64,000 nucleotides of DNA from Natronoglycomyces albus (GCF_016925535.1 NZ_CP070496.1:1426001-1490000); one strand, 5' to 3'; shown: positions 1 to 9,516, counted from the stretch's first letter. A program made the numbers and translations. Notes: generated from the sequence alone by a model not told the origin.

Positions 1-227
1 GACCATTCAAGCCCCTTGGCATATATGGTCTCCTGTAGACGCAATTTTTCGGGCTCCTGCACGCTCGGAATTTCACCTTCATAATGTTCAAGTCTGGGTA
101 TTCCAGGTGCAAACAGTTCATCAGCATTGGCCGGGGAGCTGGAATCATCTGCGCCTTTTCCTGTGCAAGAGGTGACCAGTGATCCCATGACAACGACGAC
201 TGCGAGCTTGAGGAGATTGTTGGCCAT
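1..227 (-). CDS. Secreted lipoprotein, partial (runs off left edge)
   Basis: An open frame starts at an ATG at 225-227 and reads leftwards off the window edge, giving about 75 residues. The N-terminus is a typical lipoprotein signal: Lys at position 6, a hydrophobic stretch VVVVMGSLVTS and then Cys21, so the lipobox is LVTSC. After the cysteine comes a low-complexity region rich in Ser, Asp and Ala, as is usual for the linker of a membrane-anchored lipoprotein. The fold and function lie outside the window, so no family can be assigned. Nothing upstream suggests an operon; the neighbour is a decayed transposase. Confidence 0.7.
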   Translation of the reverse strand, partial: MANNLLKLAVVVVMGSLVTSCTGKGADDSSSPANADELFAPGIPRLEHYEGEIPSVQEPEKLRLQETIYAKGLEW

Positions 228-292
228 ACATCACAGTATCCCAATGAGATTTTCCGGGCAAGTTAGTGGTTACTTTGTGTGAGGTGTCGGAG

Positions 293-1158
293 CTATTCGA
301 TGTGGTAGAAGGCTGGATGGGTGCGGGTGATGGTGCCTATCTTCAGGGGTAAAGCTGACTCTTTGTAGGCAGCGGTAGCGCATTTTCAAGTCGCGTTGGC
401 GTTTTGGCTAAGGCTCGGTAGGAGCCGATATATTGGATCGATTCTTTTTGGGTTGTGTGAGTTTGCGCCGGTGGGTTTCTTGTGGGGAAAAACCATCTGG
501 GATCAGGAACGATACTTTTCATAACCTAAATCTGCCAGGATAAGCAGGTTTTCCTCCTGGAGTATGCCGGTATTGCTCAAAGCGAGGTCACCTTCGATGC
601 CGGTGTTCCCGGCGACGGTGACATCGTGTTCACGGCCCGGGCGGGTTTGGGAGATCCATAGCGGTAGCCATCAGGAGCTGACAGCACTTGCACGTTTATG
701 TCGTGACGGTGGTGTTTACCTGAGTAAAACAGGTCAACTCCGCGTGTAGTGCCCTCGATTTTGACAGCGTTGGTGGGGATCAAGGTGCCGTCCAATTCCA
801 CGTGTCCCTCACCGGACCTTCGCGCGCCTTCAATAGCCTCGGCCAGATCAGGAGCACAGCCCGCCAAGACGCTGAGGCCTTCCCACAAGCTCTCATACGC
901 CGTGCTCAGGGGTAGCCCATGGTCAATAGCCAGTTGTCGCACACGGGTACTATCACTGAGAAACCGCAGGACAAAGACCGCCTGACGCCAGGGAGTCAAG
1001 CAGCGAGTCCCCTTCCGAGTACCAATAGTGCGACGATAGGAGGACAACCGGCGCGACAACCACCCACATGCAGCCGGGTCACCAGGCAGATAAGAGCGGT
1101 ACGCGGCACTCAAGATACGAAACCTCTTGGTAGAGAACTGAAGTGTGGATAACTCCAT
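293..1158 (-). pseudogene. IS5-family transposase remnant (DDE_Tnp_4 type)
   Basis: The intact first part (577-1158) has the N-terminal helix-turn-helix region followed by HVELDGTLIPTNA and YSGKHHRHDINVQVLS, which is the first catalytic Asp region of DDE_Tnp_4/IS5-type transposases. Near position 655 the reading frame shifts. The missing continuation (PLWISQTRPGREHDVTVA, then LILADLGYEKYRS) can be read in the next frame, then a stop appears. A last piece resembling the transposase C-terminus (LPLKIGTITRTHPAFYHIE) ends at 293, with the third catalytic region lost. I infer a dead element with at least one frameshift and an internal deletion. No terminal inverted repeats were identified. Confidence 0.8.
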
Positions 1159-1286
1159 TATCTACCAGCAGGTTTCCTTATACCTCAACACATTCCGCTC
1201 ACCGTACGTACACCTCACCTTGCCCGAAATACCTCAATCCTACCGACGGCAAACTCATGCATGTCTATTCCTTTCACAGATAGGGG

Positions 1287-1319
1287 AGTGCCCGGCCAAC
1301 ACGGTGTTGGCCGGGCACT
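1287..1319. terminator. Strong hairpin terminator
   Basis: A 33-base near-perfect palindrome (AGTGCCCGGCCAACAC paired with GTGTTGGCCGGGCACT around one central base) lies just past the 3' end of the leftward frame ending at 1335. It is GC-rich, with no long T-run on the minus side. Confidence 0.7.
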
Positions 1320-1334
1320 TGCCTCGTGGTCTAG

Positions 1335-1874
1335 CTAATGGATGGTTGGGTCCCAATGGGTCACGCCCAGGTCGAAGCGCGGTAGGACAGTGTCGGGGTG
1401 TCGTTGCTGGAACTCGGTCAGTGAGCTGGATTCACTGACGCCGGGTATGGCTTCGATGTCTTTCCATCGGCCAATCGTTTCTGCCAGGGCTCGCGCCCAT
1501 ATCAGCGCTCCGTTTGCTTGGTAGTCGTCGCACTCTTTCAGTTGATCGGCAACCCGGTCGTACATGAGCTCGGTGGCGATTTCGTATAGCTCGGCGCGTG
1601 AATTGATGTGATAGAAAAAAGACCATGCGTCCCATCCTTGGCACGTTAGTTCGCGGTGGAAATACCAGTAGGCGATGCCGCCGTGTGAGTCCACAGTGAT
1701 CGAGTAGTGGTGCTCCAGATCGAAGTGGAGTTCGCTGGTGGCCTTTGCGGGCAGAAGCCCGGGGCGGGTTCCCTGTCGGAATTCTTCCCATGACTCCGCC
1801 GACCATGGCTTCGATCGTGACCAGGTCCAGAAGACCCAGTCAGCGAAGGCCGGAATCTGGAAATCAGGAGACTC
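1335..1874 (-). pseudogene. Unrecognised protein, apparently 5'-truncated
   Basis: The frame is open from just after a stop at 1875-1877 down to the stop at 1335. The translated product is about 180 residues, rich in Trp and aromatic residues in its first half (FADWVFWTWSRSKPW, later YWYFHRELTC), and has coding character throughout. No ATG or GTG lies near the upstream end; the first usable start is a GTG at 1692-1694, giving 119 residues and discarding about 60 residues that look coding. Either the gene lost its 5' end or a frameshift hides the start. I do not recognise the family. It is followed by a strong hairpin. Confidence 0.45.
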
Positions 1875-2006
1875 TCAATGTAGGCAAAGCCCCCATAGCG
1901 AATTGGATAAAGTCAGGAAAAGGGTTGGGAACGACTCAGTCGTGCAGGGTGAGACCTGTTGTGAACCCTCCGCCGTTGACTGCCCGATTCATGCTGCGCC
2001 CATCTG

Positions 2007-3455
2007 TCAACGTGTAAGGAAAGCGCCTTTGTCCCAAGCGTGCATAACGTGTTTAACGCGGGTGAACTCCTCCGACGCCAACACGGAGAGATCCTTTCCA
2101 AAACCGGAGTGGCGGAAACCTCCATGAGGCATTTCTGCGGCCAAGGGAAGATGGGTGTTGATCCAAACGCACCCAAAGTCGAGGCTGGATGCGACACGCA
2201 TGGATTCGTCGTGATCGCGGGTGTGGATGCTGGCGGCCAGCCCATAGGGCCCCCTATTGAGGGAGGAGACTAGGCCGGCTAGGTCTTCGTAAGGCTCGAC
2301 AGTGAGAATGGGCCCGAACAGTTCTGTAGTAGGCAGGGCGCAGCCTCCAACGAAACCGGAGACTACTGCTGGGGCGAGGAACCATCCCTGGTCACTGCTC
2401 GGCTGCCGTCCATAAACGATGTCGGCCTGGCCGTCGATGTCGGTCAACGCGGTACGCAGCCGTTCGTACTGGGCCTCGGTCGCCACTGGGCCTAGCGTCG
2501 ATTCCGGTGCGTGAGGTGGACCCGGCGTGAGCGCAAGCGCGTGATCTCTTAGAAGATCGACCATCGTATCGTGCACCTCCCGATGGACGATGACGCGCGA
2601 AGCGGCTGTGCAGTCCTGTCCCGAATTAGCGAACGCGGCGCTTCCGATGGCCTCAGCCGCGGCTTCCAGATCGGCGTTGGGCGTGACAATGGCTGGGGAC
2701 TTCCCGCCCAGGCCCAAGTGAAGTTGCTTGACGTCCGCCAGCGCTGCGGTAGCAATCGATACGCCCGACCGAGTAGAGGCGGTGGCGGCTACGTAGCGCA
2801 CAGCAGGGTGGGTGACAAGTGCCGAGACCGCAGTACGGTCGCCGAGGACGACGTTGACTGTTCCAGATGGCAGGTGCTCGCGCAGCAGGTTCGCCAATGC
2901 CACTGCGGCGGCAGGGGTGTTGTGCGAAGGCTTTAGTACGACCGTGTTTCCGCTGGCTAGTGCGGCAGCGCATTTCCATGCCGCCATGAGAAGCGGGTAG
3001 TTAAACGGGACCATGACGGCGCAGACCCCCACTGGTTCGCGGCGGACATAGGATGTGTGGCCGGGAAGGTATTCGCCTGCTGTTGGGCCGGTGAGTATGC
3101 GCGCGGCGCCAGCGAAGAACCGGAATACATCGATAGCGGCGTCGACATCGTCCGCGGCGATGAATTCGCGTGGCTGTCCGGTCTGGAAGCATTCTATCTC
3201 GATCAGTTCCTGACGTCGAATGTCCATAGTTGCAGCTGCTTGTAGAAGGGCGTGCGAGCGCTGCCCTGGCGTGGCGCGCGACCATTCCTCGAAGGCGCGG
3301 TAGGCGGCGGTGCAAGCGCGGTCGACATCCGCGTCAGAAGAGACGGCCGCACGAGCCTCCACAGCGCCAGTAGCGGGGTTGACGACAGGCTGATAGCGTG
3401 CTCCGGCCGGGGTGGCGCTATTGGCGTCAATGAAGTTGTTGATAGTTCGGATCAT
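2007..3455 (-). CDS. Aldehyde dehydrogenase family protein with altered active site
   Basis: This 482-residue protein has the full length and order of the NAD(P)-dependent aldehyde dehydrogenase superfamily. The coenzyme region PFNYPLLMAAWKCAAAL with TVVLKPS is at about 150-177 and the catalytic thiol is Cys282 in NSGQDCTAASR, a form closest to gamma-aminobutyraldehyde dehydrogenases. The C-terminal FGPILTVEPYED and GGFRHSGFGKD are also present. Two normally invariant features differ: the general-base Glu of ELGGK is replaced by Gly (LGLGGKSP at about 248-254), and the first Gly of the GSTxxG coenzyme loop is Ala (ATASTRSG). It may be inactive or mechanistically changed. It is last of three leftward genes with a PLP decarboxylase and a CoA-transferase-like protein, suggesting a shared amine or amino-acid pathway. 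Confidence 0.88.
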   Translation of the reverse strand: MIRTINNFIDANSATPAGARYQPVVNPATGAVEARAAVSSDADVDRACTAAYRAFEEWSRATPGQRSHALLQAAATMDIRRQELIEIECFQTGQPREFIAADDVDAAIDVFRFFAGAARILTGPTAGEYLPGHTSYVRREPVGVCAVMVPFNYPLLMAAWKCAAALASGNTVVLKPSHNTPAAAVALANLLREHLPSGTVNVVLGDRTAVSALVTHPAVRYVAATASTRSGVSIATAALADVKQLHLGLGGKSPAIVTPNADLEAAAEAIGSAAFANSGQDCTAASRVIVHREVHDTMVDLLRDHALALTPGPPHAPESTLGPVATEAQYERLRTALTDIDGQADIVYGRQPSSDQGWFLAPAVVSGFVGGCALPTTELFGPILTVEPYEDLAGLVSSLNRGPYGLAASIHTRDHDESMRVASSLDFGCVWINTHLPLAAEMPHGGFRHSGFGKDLSVLASEEFTRVKHVMHAWDKGAFLTR

Positions 3456-3550
3456 CGAAGTCTCCTTAGAAAAGGGTTTCTGAGTATGCTGCGTCCTGGG
3501 AGGTTCTCGGGCTTACCGCGAGGTCGTGGTGGCGCGCAGGCATACCGGTC

Positions 3551-4267
3551 TCAGATGATGATTCGTCCGTTGCCGTCATGGTGCAAATGGTGCAGTTTCC
3601 ATGCTGTGTCGCGGATGGGTTCGACGACTTCGGTACCTCGGAATTCCACGCGTGTCGCGTTACCGTTGCCGACTACTCCATATGTGCCAGGCGGATCCCA
3701 AGGGGGTGCTTGGTCGCGTGGCTCGACGACTACCAGTTCACCTTCGACGAGTTTGGCCAGACATGAGGATTGGCGCAGTACGTGGTGTCCGGTCCGTGAA
3801 CTTGCCACCAAGGACAGCGCTTTAAATGCCGCCCAGAGGCCTCCGGCGGTGTCGCCTATATAGAACGGAAGGTAAGGTACGTGTTCCATCCAGGCGCGTG
3901 CTTGAGCGACCGCGTCAAATGACCGGTCGTCGAACTCATCACGCATCGACACCCATGGCAGCGAGAGTCGCTGAGCCTGGGCTGCCGGGTCGATTCCCCA
4001 TTTTTCCCAGGCAGAGGCTCGGATGTTGTCGATGACGACGTCGAACTGCCCAGGTGGAATGTCCACCACGTCGCGAACGTGTTGTGCCTTGAGCGTCTTT
4101 CCGTGGTTGATCCACGTCCACAATTCATCGCCCCGTCGTAGCTTCTGCACTGGGTCGGCTAGTCCGTCTGGATGTGTCCACTTGATGACGTGGGCTTCTT
4201 GTTCAGCTAGTATCATTCCCGCGTAGGCGGGCAGGATGTATGAACCCAGTTCGAGAACTCTGAACAT
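3551..4267 (-). CDS. CaiB/BaiF (family III) CoA-transferase-like, short
   Basis: The 238-residue product begins FRVLELGSYILPAYAGMILAEQEAHVIKW, matching the Rossmann-like N-terminus of CaiB/BaiF CoA-transferases, and includes FDVVIDNIRASAWEKWGID and GDTAGGLWAAFKAL, which are family hallmarks in order. Typical members have about 380-450 residues, so this one keeps only part of the fold and lacks much of the interlocking second domain. The usual catalytic Asp position is not obvious. Because the flanking genes are close and in the same direction, it probably belongs to one operon with the decarboxylase upstream and aldehyde dehydrogenase downstream. It could be a minimal functional homologue or a truncated relic. 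Confidence 0.7.
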   Translation of the reverse strand: MFRVLELGSYILPAYAGMILAEQEAHVIKWTHPDGLADPVQKLRRGDELWTWINHGKTLKAQHVRDVVDIPPGQFDVVIDNIRASAWEKWGIDPAAQAQRLSLPWVSMRDEFDDRSFDAVAQARAWMEHVPYLPFYIGDTAGGLWAAFKALSLVASSRTGHHVLRQSSCLAKLVEGELVVVEPRDQAPPWDPPGTYGVVGNGNATRVEFRGTEVVEPIRDTAWKLHHLHHDGNGRIII

Positions 4268-4293
4268 GGTGGGACTCCCTTCTTTCGTCGCAT

Positions 4294-5535
4294 TCAGTGC
4301 CGACCGTGGTAGGTCGAACGTAGGACCGACGCAAGCAGCCGGTCACGTGCGTGGGGAGGCAGGCCGGGTTTGACCACGATCCGTACGCACTGCCCGAGCC
4401 TCGGGTTCGCTTCAAGCGGGTACGTGGGAATGATCCAGCCTTCGTGGCGCATCCGATTGGCCCACCGTTCGACTGTTCCTGGTTCCCGGTCACAGAACGC
4501 AACAACTGGAAGGGTCGATCCGCTGTTGACGATTCTTATTGCTGGGTCTGTACCGACCACATCGGCGATTGCTGCGGCGAAATGACTACAGTCGGAAAGG
4601 TCGAGCCGGTAGCGTGCGAGGGCGCCGGGACGGGACAACAAGTAGTCCTGCTGAGCCACGGGTGCCGCTGACCTGGAAAAGGTCAGGCCGATATCTGGCT
4701 TTCCATCCCCTATATAGTCCGCCCCGCGCCACAGGTATTCGGGGCTGAACTCTTCGCTTCTCCATAGAATCCATCCCAGCCCCAATGAAGTCTGACCGAA
4801 CTTATGCCCCGACGCGCTGATGGAGACCACACGTTCGAGTCGGAAGTCCCAGTCCAAATTCGAGGCAAGGAATGGAGCGGTGAAGCCGCCGCTTGCGGCG
4901 TCGACATGGATGGGGGTGAGCTGTGTTTTAAAACGCAGAGCCTCCGACAACGAGGCGACGTCATCGAACAGGCCGTGTTCGGAGTAGCCGACTGTGGCCA
5001 CGACGCCGATGGTGTTGTCATTGCATGCTTTGGCTATGCGATCCGGATCAGCTAGGACTTGATTGTCCGCACTGGAGATGGCTCTCAAATCAACGTCCCA
5101 GTAGGCGCAGAACCGCTTCCAACATATATGCGCTCCGCTTCCTACCACCAGGTTGGGGCGTTGAGTCGAGTTGCGCTGTTTCCAGCGGTGGAGAAGGCAC
5201 AGACCTGCCAGCATTGCGGCTTCCGTCGAGCCCGACACCGCTGCGGCCGGTGCTTTGGGGTCTTGGCGGTGCCACAGCAGTGACAGCCGCTCGATACAGC
5301 GGGCCACCATCTCAGGGATGAATGGGTATTCGCTGTTATTGACGATGTTATGGCCGCCCAGGTGATCCAAGATGCGTGCCAGTTCCTCTGGTAGGACGGC
5401 AGTTGTGTAAGACCCCAGATTCCGTACTGCAACGTCAAGGTCGATATCCAGGTGATCGGCTGCTATCGGTGAGGTTGCGTGGTATCCGAGACTAGTCACA
5501 TTCCACTCCATTTGTAACGCTGTCAGGGTTGGCAC
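4294..5535 (-). CDS. PLP-dependent group II decarboxylase (glutamate decarboxylase-like)
   Basis: This 413-residue protein carries the group II PLP decarboxylase signature. GSTEA at about 102 contacts the phosphate, IHVDAASGGFTAPF at about 209-222 contains the Asp that pairs with the pyridine nitrogen, and SISASGHKFG places the Schiff-base Lys at 245. The wording around these sites is closest to GadB-type glutamate decarboxylases, which convert glutamate to GABA, but the protein is shorter than GadB (about 466), so another acidic amino acid is possible. The start used is a GTG; an ATG lies eight codons in. It heads the leftward block with CoA-transferase-like and aldehyde dehydrogenase genes. 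Confidence 0.85.
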   Translation of the reverse strand: MPTLTALQMEWNVTSLGYHATSPIAADHLDIDLDVAVRNLGSYTTAVLPEELARILDHLGGHNIVNNSEYPFIPEMVARCIERLSLLWHRQDPKAPAAAVSGSTEAAMLAGLCLLHRWKQRNSTQRPNLVVGSGAHICWKRFCAYWDVDLRAISSADNQVLADPDRIAKACNDNTIGVVATVGYSEHGLFDDVASLSEALRFKTQLTPIHVDAASGGFTAPFLASNLDWDFRLERVVSISASGHKFGQTSLGLGWILWRSEEFSPEYLWRGADYIGDGKPDIGLTFSRSAAPVAQQDYLLSRPGALARYRLDLSDCSHFAAAIADVVGTDPAIRIVNSGSTLPVVAFCDREPGTVERWANRMRHEGWIIPTYPLEANPRLGQCVRIVVKPGLPPHARDRLLASVLRSTYHGRH

Positions 5536-5705
5536 GTAAGGGAAAGATGTTGCTTGCCTGATAACTTGGGTTCAGGATTCACAGTATGGATGTCATTTCC
5601 TCGCAAGTGAGGATTCACCTGTCTAATTTCCATTGGGCGGAAAATGAGTAGTCTTTCGGTACAACGCTGTCGGTGGGGAGTTCCTGGACTCGGTGGAAGT
5701 ATGAT

Positions 5706-5799
5706 GCTTATGCAAAAGTAAGAACTCAAGGCCGCAGGAGGCGGAATTTACGCAGTTAAGTGAGCCGACTTGAACGCCGAAAATGCCTTTTGCATAAGC
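5706..5799. repeat. Dispersed 94-bp repeat with terminal inverted repeats, copy 1
   Basis: The element is bounded by a perfect 13-base inverted repeat, GCTTATGCAAAAG at 5706-5718 and CTTTTGCATAAGC at 5787-5799. Its interior, read on the minus strand (CGGCTCACTTAACTGCGTAAA and the following C/T-rich tract), matches two other intergenic copies at 9421-9513 and 14276-14357. It has no coding capacity. It looks like a MITE or REP-like element. Confidence 0.7.
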
Positions 5800-5814
5800 C
5801 TCAAGGATCGGATT

Positions 5815-6214
5815 GAGCGCTCCATCTGGTCGCGGTCGGTGTAATGACCTGGTCGGACAGATGGCGCTTCAGGTCAGCGTTGACCAACTCAGCGGGATCT
5901 ACGCATACGGCAGTAGGGAATGCGGCTCGATCCGCTGGGGCGGCTGCACCCACTGGCGGGCGATCTTGGCGCGGTGGGCGGAGTGCCCGTCGACGATCAG
6001 GTGAGTCTTCTGGTCGAACTGGAACAGGAGCCTGTCAAGGAAGGTGTCGACGTTGAACGACTCACCGAAGATGGTGCAGGGTAGCTCCCTGGCGGTCGAG
6101 ATGGTCGACATCGCGTTGCGACCGAACCGCCTCCGTGGTTGTCATGCCACCCCCGATCGCGCCCATTACTCGCTTGCGTAACGCTTCCTGTTGCGGCGGC
6201 GAGAGTCTTGGCAT
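5815..6214 (-). pseudogene. IS630-family transposase remnant
   Basis: Three fragments in different minus-strand frames match successive parts of an IS630-type transposase. The N-terminal helix-turn-helix piece starts MPRLSPPQQEALRKRVMGAI (about 6214 leftwards), the catalytic core piece has FNVDTFLDRLLFQFDQ and then LIVDGHSAHRAKIARQWV, and the C-terminal piece reads DPAELVNADLKRHL near 5866-5890. The large middle portion between helix-turn-helix and catalytic core is missing. It is non-functional. Confidence 0.75.
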
Positions 6215-6489
6215 ATCCACCTTCAATCCATCGCTTACACCAACAAGACGCAACGATGAACCATAGAGTTTCACCTCGATATGGGTTATATGTTGCTAGG
6301 CGGCCCTGACGGCGGTTCAACGATTTTGACAACCTGGAGCCGAGCCGACCCCAAACCGACTACGCTGCCACTAATAAGACGAATATTCAGGTCATCGTCC
6401 AGGATATGAGGCTCGACTCGCGCCAGTCGGATGAGCCGTTCCAATCCACGATGGCCTTCCCCGTGTCGAATGACCAGGAGGGATGATGG

Positions 6490-7452
6490 ATGGCTCGCAT
6501 TGGCTACCACGCCTCGCATGAGCAGTTCCCCCCGAGCGCGTTGCTGCGACAGGTACGGCAGGCGCAGCAGGTTGGTTTCGCCAGCGCGATGTGTTCGGAT
6601 CATTTTCACCCATGGAGCGAGAACCAGGGGCAGTCTGGTTTCGCGTGGTCGTGGCTGGGTGCTGCGTTGCAGGCGACGTCGCTGACGATGGGGACGGTGT
6701 GTGCGCCGGGGCAGCGGTATCATCCGGCGATCATCGCCCAGGCGGCGGCGACGCTAGCCGAAATGTACCCAGACCGGTTTTGGTTGGCTCTTGGCAGCGG
6801 CGAAGCGTTGAATGAGCACATCACTGGTGACCGCTGGCCTTCTAAGCCCGAGCGTGACGAACGGTTGCTGGAATCTGTGGAGGTCATGCGATCGCTGTGG
6901 CGGGGCGAGATGGTCAATCACCGTGGTCATTTTGTGGTGGAGGACGCGAAGCTTTACACTCGCCCGCTGAACCTGCCGATGGTGGTAGGGGCCGCGATAA
7001 CGCCGTCGACAGCGCAGTGGGTTGCGGGTTGGGGTGACGCGATGATCACGGTGGCGCAGCCGGTCGACAAGCTGCGCCAGGTGGTGGAGGCGTTCCGCAG
7101 CGGCGGCGGAGCCGGAAAGCCGATGTTTTTGCAGGTACAGCTCTCGTATGGAGCCACTGACGACGAGGCGTTGCGTGCCGCGCACGAACAATGGAGTACG
7201 AACATCTTCGGTAGCGCGGTGCTCACCGATTTGCGCTTGCCGGAGGACTTCACCTCGGCCGCCGAGTTTGTAAATCCGGAGGATATGACCTCTTCGATGA
7301 TTGTCTCCGCTGATCTGGCCGAGCACGTCGAGCGCATTCAGGAGCTGGCTGCCCTAGGTTTCGACGAGATCCTGCTGCACAATGTGCACCGTAATCAGGA
7401 GTCCTTCATCCGTGACTTTGGGTCCGGGGCGCTGCCGGAGCTGAGTCGATGA
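6490..7452 (+). CDS. LLM-class flavin-dependent oxidoreductase
   Basis: The 320-residue protein has the TIM-barrel pattern of bacterial luciferase-like monooxygenases: IGYHASHEQFPP at the N-terminus, CSDHFHPW at about 35-42, the MGTVCAPGQRYHPAIIAQAAATL block, and RFWLALGSGEALNEHITG, the classical LLM glycine-rich phosphate site. The wording suggests the subgroup annotated as non-F420 flavinoid oxidoreductases, though F420 cannot be excluded from sequence alone. The substrate is unknown. Its stop overlaps the start of the GH15 gene by four bases (ATGA), so the two are translationally coupled, a pairing that hints at sugar or trehalose-related metabolism. Confidence 0.85.
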   Translation: MARIGYHASHEQFPPSALLRQVRQAQQVGFASAMCSDHFHPWSENQGQSGFAWSWLGAALQATSLTMGTVCAPGQRYHPAIIAQAAATLAEMYPDRFWLALGSGEALNEHITGDRWPSKPERDERLLESVEVMRSLWRGEMVNHRGHFVVEDAKLYTRPLNLPMVVGAAITPSTAQWVAGWGDAMITVAQPVDKLRQVVEAFRSGGGAGKPMFLQVQLSYGATDDEALRAAHEQWSTNIFGSAVLTDLRLPEDFTSAAEFVNPEDMTSSMIVSADLAEHVERIQELAALGFDEILLHNVHRNQESFIRDFGSGALPELSR

Positions 7453-9350
7453 GGGCGGACGGATACCTCCCGATTGAGGACTATGCGGTGATCGGGAATT
7501 TGCGGTCAGCGGCATTGGTGGGCCGTGACGGTTCGATTGACTGGTGTCCGCTTCCTCGGCTGGATAGCGCGAGCGTGTTCGCCGCTATTCTCGACCACCG
7601 GCGGGGCGGGCGCTTCCGGGTGGGCGTGCGGGGCGACCAGCTGGGGTCTCAGCGGTACCGGTGGCATACCAACGTCCTTGAGACGTCGTTTGACGAGGGC
7701 GGAGGCCGTCTGGTCGTCACTGATTGCATGCCGCTGGCGGGGAACCTCGATGGGGTGGGGCAATCCACCGCCGAACCGGCTGTGCATCGGCTGCTACGGG
7801 CTGAGGGCGGCGACGTTGAGGTGCGAGTCGAATGGAGCCCGCGATTTCAGTATGCCAATGGGCTTCCCCAGATGCTGCCGATCGACGGTGGGGTCTTGGC
7901 GTGGGCGGGCAGTGACGCGCTCACGCTCAGCGGCGTAGGCGAGAACGAGGTGACGTTCACTGAGGAAGATGGTGCTGTCACGCTGTATGCGAGCTTTACC
8001 TTGGGGGCTGGGCAACGGCGGGCGCTGGTCACCAAGTGGGGGTCGGATCCTGTCATGTCTGGGCTGGACGGTACTGAGGATGTCATTGCCGCTGCGGTCG
8101 AGAGTTGGCGAAGGTGGGTTCATAAGGCCGAGGCCACTGGCTCCCGCGCGTGGGCGGCACCACATGAGGAACTCATCATTCGGGCCGAGTTGGTGTTGAA
8201 GCTTCTTACCAATGGGGATACGGGCGCGATCGCAGCAGCGGCGACCACCTCGTTGCCTGAAGAAGTCGGTGGGGTGCGCAATTGGGACTATCGCTACAGC
8301 TGGATTCGTGACGCCTCGCTCGCGGCTCAAGCGCTTCGTGCTCTTGGACACGATGAGGACGCGCTCGCGTTTGCTGAGTGGGCCGAACGCGTGGCACGTG
8401 ATCACCGCAGGGAGGATCTGGCTATCCAGATCGTGTATGGCCTTCATGGTGAGACCGAGATTGGCGAAGCGGAGTTGCCCAATCTTGAGGGCTATCGACG
8501 GTCGGCTCCGGTGCGTACGGGAAATGGTGCGGTCGACCAACTACAGCTTGACGTGTTCGGTGAGCTCATCAGTGTGGTGTATGAGCTGGTTCGGGCGAGG
8601 AAGGACGTCAGCGATGACATTCTTGAGTTCTTGCCCGCGGTGGCCGATAGCGCGTGCCGCCATTGGAACAATCGCGACTTTGGAATCTGGGAGTTGCGCA
8701 GGGGGCCGTTCCATTTCGTGTACTCGAAGGTGATGGTGTGGATGGGCCTGGACCGTGCGATCACTTTGGCCTCGGCTGGATATATCGATGGCAGGGTGGA
8801 GTTGTGGAGCCAGACTAGGGATCAGGTTCGCGCCGAGGTGCTACAGCGAGGATTCGATCCGAATCTGGGAGCATTCCGCCAGTCCTATGAGCGCAACGTA
8901 CTTGACGCGTCCAATCTGCTGTTTGGATTGCTGGAGTTCCTTCCCTTCGATGACCCACGGGTGCGGTCGACCGTTGATGCGGCCCTGGAGGGGCTCACCG
9001 AGAACGGCCTAGCTCATCGATATTTCGCCGATGACGGGATAGCTGGGGGCGAAGGCGCCTTTGGTCTGTGCAATTTTTGGTTGGTCGATGTCCTAGCCAT
9101 GTCTGGGCGGGTCGACGAGGCCCGCGATCTGTTTGAACGCATGGTCTCCCACGCCAACCACGTCGGATTGTATTCAGAAGAGCTTGACCCGGCCACCGGG
9201 ACGTTCCTGGGGAATTTCCCGCAAGCGTTCACCCACATTGGCCTTATCAATAGCGCTCTTTACCTGGCGTACGCCGAAGGTCGAAAGACTCCGGTTCCCG
9301 ACCCGATAGGTTCACCCGAGCACCGGCAGCGCCGGCTTGACAAGAGGTGA
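7449..9350 (+). CDS. Glycoside hydrolase family 15 protein (glucoamylase/trehalase-like)
   Basis: The 633-residue cytoplasmic protein begins with the short GH15 motif YLPIEDYAVIGNLRSAALV and GRDGSIDWCPLPRLDS, continues through a beta-sandwich N-terminal domain, and then shows VGGVRNWDYRYSWIRDAS (around residue 280), the signature of the (alpha/alpha)6 catalytic barrel. Late motifs include EGAFGLCNFWLVDVLAMSGR and YSEELDPATGTFLGNFPQAF, the latter holding the second catalytic Glu region. Actinobacterial relatives are glucoamylase-like or trehalases; substrate cannot be chosen here. There is no signal peptide. It overlaps the upstream oxidoreductase by four bases. Confidence 0.92.
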   Translation: MRADGYLPIEDYAVIGNLRSAALVGRDGSIDWCPLPRLDSASVFAAILDHRRGGRFRVGVRGDQLGSQRYRWHTNVLETSFDEGGGRLVVTDCMPLAGNLDGVGQSTAEPAVHRLLRAEGGDVEVRVEWSPRFQYANGLPQMLPIDGGVLAWAGSDALTLSGVGENEVTFTEEDGAVTLYASFTLGAGQRRALVTKWGSDPVMSGLDGTEDVIAAAVESWRRWVHKAEATGSRAWAAPHEELIIRAELVLKLLTNGDTGAIAAAATTSLPEEVGGVRNWDYRYSWIRDASLAAQALRALGHDEDALAFAEWAERVARDHRREDLAIQIVYGLHGETEIGEAELPNLEGYRRSAPVRTGNGAVDQLQLDVFGELISVVYELVRARKDVSDDILEFLPAVADSACRHWNNRDFGIWELRRGPFHFVYSKVMVWMGLDRAITLASAGYIDGRVELWSQTRDQVRAEVLQRGFDPNLGAFRQSYERNVLDASNLLFGLLEFLPFDDPRVRSTVDAALEGLTENGLAHRYFADDGIAGGEGAFGLCNFWLVDVLAMSGRVDEARDLFERMVSHANHVGLYSEELDPATGTFLGNFPQAFTHIGLINSALYLAYAEGRKTPVPDPIGSPEHRQRRLDKR

Positions 9351-9420
9351 CTATTGAGGTTTGGTTCGGGTTTCGGCTTGAGCGGGGGAGTGGGATTCGC
9401 TGGAGCTGACTTTCCCAGAG

Positions 9421-9513
9421 GCTTAGACACATGGCACTTTCGGGGTTTCGCTGGCTCGTTTACCTGTGTAAACTTCGCTTCTTGCGGTCTTGAGTTCGCG
9501 CTTTTTTATAAGT
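9421..9513. repeat. Dispersed ~93-bp repeat, copy 2
   Basis: This copy lies between the GH15 gene and the TetR gene. The interior GGCTCGTTTACCTGTGTAAA and the following CTTCGCTTCTTGCGGTCTTG match copies 1 and 3; the ends (GCTTAGACAC and CTTTTTTATAAG) are more diverged. The right end gives a T-rich tract that may also serve as a terminator for the rightward gene. Confidence 0.6.
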
Positions 9514-9516
9514 CGT

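Noticed and set aside
1738-2127. Rightward ORF of 129 residues
   Set aside because: It overlaps the end of the aldehyde dehydrogenase gene and the leftward unrecognised frame; composition is not protein-like.
5523-5729. Leftward 68-residue ORF upstream of the PLP decarboxylase
   Set aside because: Composition is not protein-like and it overlaps the start of a clear gene and a repeat element.
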